Shown one piece after another: positions 45,063-50,816 of a stretch of 50,816 nucleotides of DNA. The translations under genes and the position numbers were made by a program. The notes under the pieces were generated by a model that had not been told where the DNA came from, made no database searches, and saw nothing but the letters and a program-made list of their open reading frames with translations. Source of the DNA: Myxococcus virescens (lineage in GTDB: Bacteria; Myxococcota; Myxococcia; Myxococcales; Myxococcaceae). The stretch spans positions 1 through 50,816 of the forward strand of contig NZ_FNAJ01000028.1 of NCBI RefSeq assembly GCF_900101905.1, written 5' to 3'. Every line of letters begins with the position of its first letter. The first letter of the stretch is position 1.

Positions 45063-45112
45063 GCCCCGTGCGGGGCAGGGGCCCAGACCGCGCGTCGCAG
45101 CGCGGTCTGGGC
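45063..45112. terminator. Double hairpin between convergent genes
   Basis: GCCCAGACCGCGC (45081-45093) pairs perfectly with GCGCGGTCTGGGC (45100-45112) around a six-base loop, and GCCCCG-TG-CGGGGC lies just before at 45063-45076. There is no T-tract, but the position between the stops of the DUF779 gene and the convergent RlmA-type gene suits a two-way transcription stop. Confidence 0.5.
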
Positions 45113-45130
45113 GCCTCGCGCGAGCGCTGC

Positions 45131-46024
45131 TCAGGCGCGCGCGGAGCCGTCCCTCTCCACGCGGTGGTAGTTGGCCACGGTGAAGGACGCGGTGACGGTG
45201 AAGGGCTCGGGCAACACGTCCGCGCGCCGCCGCAGCTCCTCCGTGGATGCATGGAACGCGCTGGGCCCCATGGCCGCGATGTGGAACGCGTCGTCGCGCG
45301 TCAGCCGCAACGTCAGCTCCAGCGCTTCCCGGACGCCGGGCTCGAACGTGTTCCGCAGCCGCGCGTGGAGCCGCTCCTCCTTGCGCGCGTCGACGCTCAG
45401 CAGCCCCATGGGTTGGATGAGCTGTGTCAGGTGCTGGGCCGTGGGTGTCACGATGAGCAGTGCGCCTCGGCGATTCAGGACGCGGTGGAGCTCTGGGATG
45501 TTGCGAGGAGCGAAGACGCTGAGCGCCAGTGCAACGCTGTGATTTCGGATGGGCAACGTCCGCTCGCCGTCCGCGATGAGGGCACCTGCCCGGGCGTGGG
45601 CCCTGGCGGCCCGGCGGGCAGCGAAGCGGGAGATGTCGATGGCGAGCCCCGTCAGCGCCGGGCACCGGTCGAGTACACGGGCCAGGTAGTGCCCGGTACC
45701 CGCTCCCACATCGAGCACGCAGCCCTCGGTCACATCAGCGCCGGTGAGCCGCGCGGCATGCTCCGCCAATCGCGCGGCCAACGGTTCGTAGTGGCCTCGC
45801 GCGAGGAATGCCTCTCGCGCGGCGACCATCGACTGGGTGTCGGCATTGCCCGGGGCGCGGTGGCCCGGCAGGAGGTTGACATAGCCCTGCCTGGCGACGT
45901 CGAAGGCATGGCGGGCCACACAGCGCAGCGCCGTTGCTTCCTGGCGAAGCGGTGACTGACAGATGGGACAGCAGAGCAGTGGAAGAAGGGGCGGCGGAAA
46001 GCGGGGCGAGGCGGGCGCTGACAT
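45131..46024 (-). CDS. rlmA: 23S rRNA (guanine-N1)-methyltransferase, RlmA type
   Basis: This 297-residue protein has the RlmA layout: an N-terminal zinc finger starting CCPIC, followed by CVARHAFDVARQGYVNLL, a family signature, and a Rossmann SAM domain with VLDVGAGTGHYLARVL. RlmA enzymes methylate N1 of a guanine in helix 35 of 23S rRNA (G745 in E. coli; G748 for the TlrB branch, which gives tylosin resistance). Which of the two positions is modified cannot be told from the sequence. The gene stands alone on the minus strand. Confidence 0.85.
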   Translation of the reverse strand: MSAPASPRFPPPLLPLLCCPICQSPLRQEATALRCVARHAFDVARQGYVNLLPGHRAPGNADTQSMVAAREAFLARGHYEPLAARLAEHAARLTGADVTEGCVLDVGAGTGHYLARVLDRCPALTGLAIDISRFAARRAARAHARAGALIADGERTLPIRNHSVALALSVFAPRNIPELHRVLNRRGALLIVTPTAQHLTQLIQPMGLLSVDARKEERLHARLRNTFEPGVREALELTLRLTRDDAFHIAAMGPSAFHASTEELRRRADVLPEPFTVTASFTVANYHRVERDGSARA

Positions 46025-46433
46025 GCGGAAAGGGCTCCAGAGGCTCGTGGCGGCGCATGGCCGGGAACGAGTCGCGGGAGGCCCTCAGGCGCGGGGTGTC
46101 AGGACCCTGGCGTGAGCGCCCGGCAGCCCGCACGCGCGTGGAAGCCGCACACGCATGACGGAGGTTCGTCACGCACGGGGCGCACGCCAGGCGAGGCCGT
46201 GGCTCAGGAACAGGAGCGCGGCACATCGCGCCCGGGCCTTCCGCGACGCGGAAAGCGGGCACGAAGGCAGCAAAGAGACCGGGGAGGCCCTGTCAGGGCA
46301 CACCTCGCCTGGAACGGACGCAGTGCTGCGGCGTCCGAACAGCGCGGAGCAGTCCGCTTGCTGCCGCGCTCAGCCGCGCAGGCGGCGCAGGGACACGGGG
46401 GCCAGGTGCCGACAGGAATCCATGACGAGGAGC
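46025..46433. other. Intergenic region without recognised content
   Basis: Open frames on both strands exist here because of the high GC content, but none has a credible start, ribosome-binding site or protein-like composition. No repeat or strong hairpin was seen. Confidence 0.5.
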
Positions 46434-46778
46434 CTATGCCGCTTCGTCGAACACTTCCAGCGCGTCACGCACGCCAGGCAGCGCGGTGAGCAGCTCGAAT
46501 TCGTCGGACTGGAGCATGGAGACGCGGCGGCCGGAGAGGCGCTCCATGAGGAGCTCGATGCGGTGTTCACCCTTCCCAGTCGCGTGGCGGAAGATCCGCG
46601 CGCGGAAGCCCTCCGCGTGACACGCGAGGATGTCCTTCTGGAGGCTGCGCAGCCGTCGGACGACCTTCAGCGCCGCTCGCCCCTCGGGGGTGTCGAACGT
46701 GTGGAAGTGCCGGTTCCGCGACAGCGGCTTGCTGGGGTCATGGAGCCTCTCCACGAGGCGCCGAACGAATGGGTCCAT
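46434..46778 (-). CDS. Small basic protein of unknown function
   Basis: A 114-residue protein starting MDPFVRRLVERLHDPSKPLS. It is highly charged, with RFARIF-like basic blocks in the middle (FRARIFRHATGKGEHRIELL) and an acidic end (VRDALEVFDEAA). No domain, signal peptide or membrane segment is recognised. The open frame continues upstream to 47156, but that part is antisense to the TPR gene and is not counted. It is divergent from the TPR lipoprotein gene with 40 nt between the starts. Coding status is supported by natural-looking composition, not by homology. Confidence 0.55.
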   Translation of the reverse strand: MDPFVRRLVERLHDPSKPLSRNRHFHTFDTPEGRAALKVVRRLRSLQKDILACHAEGFRARIFRHATGKGEHRIELLMERLSGRRVSMLQSDEFELLTALPGVRDALEVFDEAA

Positions 46779-46818
46779 CGACGAAGGAGGATAACATCCG
46801 GTACCCTGCGCCTCAGCG

Positions 46819-48144
46819 ATGCACCGTCTTTTTCGAATCAGACCGTGGACCCTGGCGCTCCTTCCGCTGCTTGCTTGCAAAGAGCCGGAAGTTGCCGCCG
46901 CGGAGAACCAGGCCAAGCGGGCCCAGGCAGCATTGACTGAAGCCCGCGGCCACCTGTCCAGCGGACAGGCCAACGCCGCGCTTGCCGCATTGAGCAGGGC
47001 CGCCACCGCGGCGCCTGACAACCCGGAGCCGCACCTGCTCATGGCGCAGGCCCACCGCATGGCGGGGAACGAGGGCGCCGCCATCCTGGCCTTGAAGCAG
47101 GCCGCCTCCATGTCGCCGGGCTCGGACCCCACCATCCAGCGCCAGCTGGCCGACATCTACCTCCAGCAGGGCCTCACCAAGGACGCGCTCGCGGCGCTCA
47201 TCACCATGCGGGACGCGGGAAATCTGCCGGACGCGGACGTGCTGCGGCTGGCCCGTATCCAGGCGCGTGAGGGCATGATTGATGCCGCCTTCAAGACGCT
47301 GGAGAACATCCTGCGGGAGAACCCGGACGACGCGGAGGCCAAGTCCGTCGAGGCCGAGGTGCTCTGGCTCAAGGGCGACGAGCTCCTGGCCGCCAACCTC
47401 ATGGACCGGCTCCTCAACCAGGACCCGGCGCTGGCCTCCGCGCGGCTGCTGCGCGCGCGCTACTTCCTGGTCAGCGGCTTCCCGGACCTGGCCGAGTCCG
47501 ACCTGAACGCCGTGAAGGGAGCTGACGCGGAGCGGCCGGAGGTGGTGACGCTGCGCGCACGGGTGCTGCTGGCCCTGGGCCGGGCCGCGGACGCGGAGGA
47601 GGCCCTGCGCAAGCTGGTGGAGGCGCAGCCGCAGAACGCCGACGCGCTGGCGTGGCTGGCGGAGTCGGTGCGGGTGCAGGGGCGCCGCGCGGATGCGCAA
47701 TCCCTGGTGGACCAGGCGCTCCAGCTCAACCCCCGGCTGGCCCGGGCGCAGTACGTGCGCGGGCGCTCGCTGGAGGAGCAAGGGGACCGCCGCGGCGCGG
47801 AGGAGGCCTACCGCTTCGCGCTGTCCGCGGAGCCCCGCTTTGCGCCCGTTCACGCCCGGATGTGGCGCATCCACTTGAATGCGGACCGCATCACGGACGC
47901 GGAGACGTCGCTGGAGCTGCTGCTCAGCATGAGCGAGGCCACCATCGAGGAGAAGGCCCAGCTCGCCGCCCTCTACGCGCGGATGCAGACGAAGGTGACG
48001 CAGGGCCTCAAGCTCATCGACGAGGCCCTGAAGCGGGAGCCGGAGAACCCGGACTACCTCCGCACCCAGAAGGCGCTGAACGCGCTGCTGCCGAAGCCCA
48101 AGAAGAAGTCCTCGGGCCCGATCATCATCCGCGGCCGCCGCTGA
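46819..48144 (+). CDS. TPR-repeat lipoprotein
   Basis: This 441-residue protein has a lipoprotein signal (TLALLPLLAC, Cys20) and then tetratricopeptide-like repeats through most of its length, for example AALSRAATAAPDNPEPHLLM, AQSLVDQALQLNPRLARAQY and AEEAYRFALSAEPRFAPVHA. The C-terminus is basic (KPKKKSSGPIIIRGRR). It is predicted to be anchored to the envelope and to hold protein complexes together. Its 3' end overlaps the convergent M16 peptidase gene by 20 nt. Confidence 0.85.
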   Translation: MHRLFRIRPWTLALLPLLACKEPEVAAAENQAKRAQAALTEARGHLSSGQANAALAALSRAATAAPDNPEPHLLMAQAHRMAGNEGAAILALKQAASMSPGSDPTIQRQLADIYLQQGLTKDALAALITMRDAGNLPDADVLRLARIQAREGMIDAAFKTLENILRENPDDAEAKSVEAEVLWLKGDELLAANLMDRLLNQDPALASARLLRARYFLVSGFPDLAESDLNAVKGADAERPEVVTLRARVLLALGRAADAEEALRKLVEAQPQNADALAWLAESVRVQGRRADAQSLVDQALQLNPRLARAQYVRGRSLEEQGDRRGAEEAYRFALSAEPRFAPVHARMWRIHLNADRITDAETSLELLLSMSEATIEEKAQLAALYARMQTKVTQGLKLIDEALKREPENPDYLRTQKALNALLPKPKKKSSGPIIIRGRR

Positions 48145-49456
48145 CCACCGCCAGCGGCGCGGCCTCCGGCCCGGGAAGGCCCGGGGCATCCGCCACCACG
48201 CGCTCCAGGGCCTTGAGGCCCTTGCGCTGGCCCACTGCCACCACCGTGAGGTTTTCCCGGTTGAAGTAGCGCCGGGCCACCTCGCGCACGCGCGCGGCGG
48301 ACTGCGAGTCCACCAGGTCGGCGCGGTGGCCAAACGACTCCGGCGTGCGGAACAGCTCCGTGCCGCCGAACCAGCCGGCCAGCTCGCCCGGCGAGTCCTG
48401 GGAGAACTCCAGCAGCATGCGGTGCCGGCGCTTGGCGCGCGCCAGCTCCTCTTCGCCCACCTCGTTCTCACAGAGCGTGGACAGCACGCGGAAGGCCTCG
48501 GTGATGACCGTCGCGGCCTTCTCCGGAGCGCTGGCGGCCTCAATCTCGAGCAGCCCCGCGTCGTGGTACGCGTCCAGCGACGCGCTCACGGAGTACGCCA
48601 GGCCGCGCTTCTCCACGATTTCGAACGGCAGCCGCGACGACAGGCCGTCATCCAGCACGCGGCGGATGATCTGCAGCGCGGGGTAGTCCTCGTGCTGCTC
48701 GGGGACGCCGCGGAAGTTGAGGCGGAACTCCGTCTGCGACTCGTCATGGCTGACGAAGTGCAGGCGCGGGCCGGCCGGGGTGGGGGGCGGTGGCGCCTCG
48801 ACGCTGGACGGGCCGCGCGGGAGCCGGGCGAAGGCCCGCTCGGTCATCTCCACGACTTCCGAGCGCTTCACCCGGCCGGCGGCGGTGACGACGATGTTCC
48901 CCGCGACGTAGTGCTGGGCGAAGTGCTCCAGAATCTGCGGGTGCGTCATGTTCGTGACGGACTCGCGCGTGCCGGCGATCTTCAGGGCCAGCGGGTGCCC
49001 GGGGAAGAGCAGGTGCTTGGACAGGTTGTCCAGGTCGATGTCCCGGCCCTTCTCGTCCACCTCGTCGAGCATCTCCTCGAGGATGATCTGCCGCTCCACC
49101 TCCATGTCGGTGAGGCGGGGACGGGTGAGCATGTCGCCGATGATGTCCAGGCCCACGCGCAGGTGCGCGGGGTGGATGGGCGTGTAGTAGTACCCGTGGT
49201 CCCGGGTGGTGACGCCGTTGAGGTTGCCGCCGACCTCTTCCACCGCCGCGTTCATCTTCACGGTGTCCGGCCAGCCCTCGCTGCCGCGGAAGAAGAGGTG
49301 CTCCAGGTAGTGGCTGACGCCATTGCTGACGAGCGTCTCGTGGCGGCTGCCCGTCCGCACATAGACGGCGAGCAGGGCGGTGTGGAGGTGGGGCGTCTCG
49401 ATAGTGACGACGCGCAGCCCGGAGGGCAGCACGTCCCGGTACGTAGTGAAGCTCAT
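48125..49456 (-). CDS. M16-family zinc metallopeptidase
   Basis: This 443-residue protein carries the inverted zinc motif HYLEH (49-53), followed at the expected distance by the third ligand region, ERQIILEEM (121-129). A second, non-catalytic half has the usual M16 layout (AFARLPRG, RLPFEIVEKRGLAYSVSA). It is the size of single-chain PqqL/YmxG-type processing peptidases that work as dimers. No signal peptide is seen, so it may act in the cytoplasm. Its start overlaps the stop of the histidine kinase gene (ATGA), so the two are translationally coupled. Confidence 0.9.
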   Translation of the reverse strand: MSFTTYRDVLPSGLRVVTIETPHLHTALLAVYVRTGSRHETLVSNGVSHYLEHLFFRGSEGWPDTVKMNAAVEEVGGNLNGVTTRDHGYYYTPIHPAHLRVGLDIIGDMLTRPRLTDMEVERQIILEEMLDEVDEKGRDIDLDNLSKHLLFPGHPLALKIAGTRESVTNMTHPQILEHFAQHYVAGNIVVTAAGRVKRSEVVEMTERAFARLPRGPSSVEAPPPPTPAGPRLHFVSHDESQTEFRLNFRGVPEQHEDYPALQIIRRVLDDGLSSRLPFEIVEKRGLAYSVSASLDAYHDAGLLEIEAASAPEKAATVITEAFRVLSTLCENEVGEEELARAKRRHRMLLEFSQDSPGELAGWFGGTELFRTPESFGHRADLVDSQSAARVREVARRYFNRENLTVVAVGQRKGLKALERVVADAPGLPGPEAAPLAVVSGGRG

Positions 49457-50816
49457 GCGCGAGGAAGCCTTAACACGAAGGCCGTCCCCTGGCCGGGAAT
49501 ACTCTGGCAGGAGAGCGAGCCACCGTGCACCTGGAGGATTTGCTGACTGACGGCCAGGCCCAGGCCCGTGCCCCCCTCCTTGGTGGTGAAGAAGGGCTCG
49601 AAGAGGTGCTGTCGGATATCCTCCGTCATGCCCTGTCCGGTATCGCGCACCGTGACTTCCACGGCGTCCTCCGCCGGACGGGTGATGATGGTGAGGCGGC
49701 CGCCGGACGGCATGGCCTCGCGGCTGTTTCGCAGCAGGTTGAGGAAGACCTGCCGCAGCTGGCCCTCGTCGGCGAGCACGTGCGGGGTATCCAGGGCGAA
49801 GTCGCGCACCACTTCCACGCCGGCGCGCTCCAACTCCTCGCGGGTGAAGTCGAGCACGGTGTCCAGCACGGCGGTGACGTCGCGCGGGTCCAGGTCGGGC
49901 CGGGGAGGGCGGGCCATGCGCAGGTACTGCTCGGTGACATCCGCCAGGCGGTCCACCTCCTGGGTGACGGCGGAGATGAGGTCCTTCACCTCGGCCGCGT
50001 CCTCGGGGGTCGCGAAGCGGGCGGTTTCGAACCCGTCCTGGAGCAACTCCACGTTGAGGCCAATGGAGGACAGGGGGTTGCGCACCTCGTGGACGATTTG
50101 CGCGGAGATGCGGCCCACGGCGGCCAGCTGCTCCGCGCGCATGAGGGCCTCGGCCTGGGCCTTGAGCTGGGCCTCGCGCGCCTGGAGCGAGCGGGCCATC
50201 TGGTCGAACTCCCGGGCCAGGACGGCCACCTCGTCGTCGCCGCGCACGCCGAGCTGGGCGTTGTAGTCACCGCGGCCGATGCGTGACACGCCCCGGATGA
50301 GGTTGCGCATGGGGCGCAGCGTGCGGGCGGACCAGGCGGTGGCGCCCACGCCCACGGCGATGGCGGCCACGGAGAAGCCGATGATGAAGAGGCCGGTGGT
50401 GCGCTCGCGCTCCTCGGCGCCGTCCACGCGCTCGCGGATGCGGTTGGACAGGGCGGCGCGCAGCACGCGAATCTCGCGGCCGATGGAGTTCTCTTCCTGC
50501 CGCAGCTCGGCGGTGGCGATGGCGACCTGTTCGCGGTCCGGATTCTCCGTGGACAGGACGGCGAAGACGGCTTCCGCGGCGCGGCCGTAGTCGCGGTAGC
50601 GGGCCTGGAGCTCGCCGAAGCGGTCCTCCAGGCCCCGGATGAAGGGCACCTCGCTGTCGGGGGCGGAGGCCAGCACCTCATGCGCCTTGGCCTGGGCGGC
50701 GGCGAGCCGCTGGGTCATCAGGGGCGAGTTGTAGGTCCGGGCCAGCCGGATGAAGGCGCGGCGGATTTCGACGTTGCCCTCTTGAATCAGGCGCTCGGTG
50801 TCCTTCTCCTGGGTGG
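49453..50816 (-). CDS. Sensor histidine kinase, partial
   Basis: The gene runs off the right edge; the frame remains open to the last base, so the N-terminus is missing and the Met at 50718 is probably internal. Visible parts are a helical sensor region, a membrane helix (TGLFIIGFSVAAIAVGVGAT), a HAMP domain (RTLRPMRNLIRGVSRIGRGD), and a HisKA box with the phosphorylated histidine in AQIVHEVRNPLSSIG. The ATPase domain has NLLRNSREAM (N box), DTGQGM (G1) and GGTGLGLAVSQQI (G2). It is a membrane kinase of a two-component system; no cognate regulator is adjacent in the window. It is coupled to the downstream M16 peptidase gene by a 4-nt overlap. Confidence 0.9.
   Translation of the reverse strand, partial: TQEKDTERLIQEGNVEIRRAFIRLARTYNSPLMTQRLAAAQAKAHEVLASAPDSEVPFIRGLEDRFGELQARYRDYGRAAEAVFAVLSTENPDREQVAIATAELRQEENSIGREIRVLRAALSNRIRERVDGAEERERTTGLFIIGFSVAAIAVGVGATAWSARTLRPMRNLIRGVSRIGRGDYNAQLGVRGDDEVAVLAREFDQMARSLQAREAQLKAQAEALMRAEQLAAVGRISAQIVHEVRNPLSSIGLNVELLQDGFETARFATPEDAAEVKDLISAVTQEVDRLADVTEQYLRMARPPRPDLDPRDVTAVLDTVLDFTREELERAGVEVVRDFALDTPHVLADEGQLRQVFLNLLRNSREAMPSGGRLTIITRPAEDAVEVTVRDTGQGMTEDIRQHLFEPFFTTKEGGTGLGLAVSQQILQVHGGSLSCQSIPGQGTAFVLRLPRA

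Noticed and set aside
46155..46940. Plus-strand open frame over the small basic protein and TPR start
   Set aside because: It runs antisense to the small protein gene and overlaps the true start of the TPR lipoprotein in another frame; no ribosome-binding site or domain is seen.

Overview
The window comes from a high-GC member of the Myxococcota, most likely Myxococcus or a close relative. The signs are a MYXO-CTERM sorting tail on a DUF4215 cysteine-rich lipoprotein, an OmpA protein with thrombospondin type 3 repeats, a TPR-fused Ser/Thr kinase, two sigma-54 enhancer-binding proteins, a DUF4388 response regulator, and class Ia NrdA/NrdB with long myxobacterial extensions. No rRNA, tRNA or CRISPR array was seen. 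All assignments come from reading motifs and protein sequence by eye; no database search was run.

Left accessory region (1-10.9 kb). An IS5-type transposase tail abuts the C-terminal remnant of a TIGR02270-type gene. It is followed by a type VI-like effector module: DUF2169 protein, catalytically dead ketosynthase-fold protein, PAAR-like (DUF4150) protein with a deaminase-like C-terminal toxin domain, and two tandem SMI1/KNR4-like immunity genes. A membrane protein of unknown function comes next. A visibly AT-richer, tightly coupled minus-strand operon (10260 to 7112) then encodes a ParA-type ATPase, a SIR2-domain protein and a DNA methyltransferase. It is a good candidate for an undescribed anti-phage or anti-plasmid system. 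Upstream of it are a 10-bp inverted repeat and broken gene fragments.

Core region (10.9-27.3 kb). nrdB and nrdA lie on the minus strand with a possible pair of NrdR boxes upstream. A one-TM protein diverges from a 1985-residue coiled-coil protein that has a degenerate methyltransferase domain at its N-terminus. dapF and two response-regulator proteins follow in the same direction. Two paralogous SHOCT membrane proteins and a decayed esterase gene complete the block.

Sigma-54 and cell-surface region (27.3-45 kb). An FHA-like sigma-54 activator with two Fis-type helix-turn-helix segments is followed by two tandem 116-residue proteins of unknown function. Each small gene has its own sigma-54 promoter and a pair of TGACRYGTCM sites with the same geometry. 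The same palindrome occurs three times around 40.5 kb, between an OmpA/DUF4215 operon that resembles TraB/TraA in design and an AcoR-type activator. The AcoR-type gene precedes an aldehyde dehydrogenase and a DUF779 gene, with a near-consensus sigma-54 promoter in front of the dehydrogenase. A TPR-fused Ser/Thr kinase lies at 30.6-34.3 kb.

Right end (45-50.8 kb). This holds an RlmA-type rRNA methyltransferase, a small unknown protein, a TPR lipoprotein, an M16 peptidase and a histidine kinase that runs off the window.
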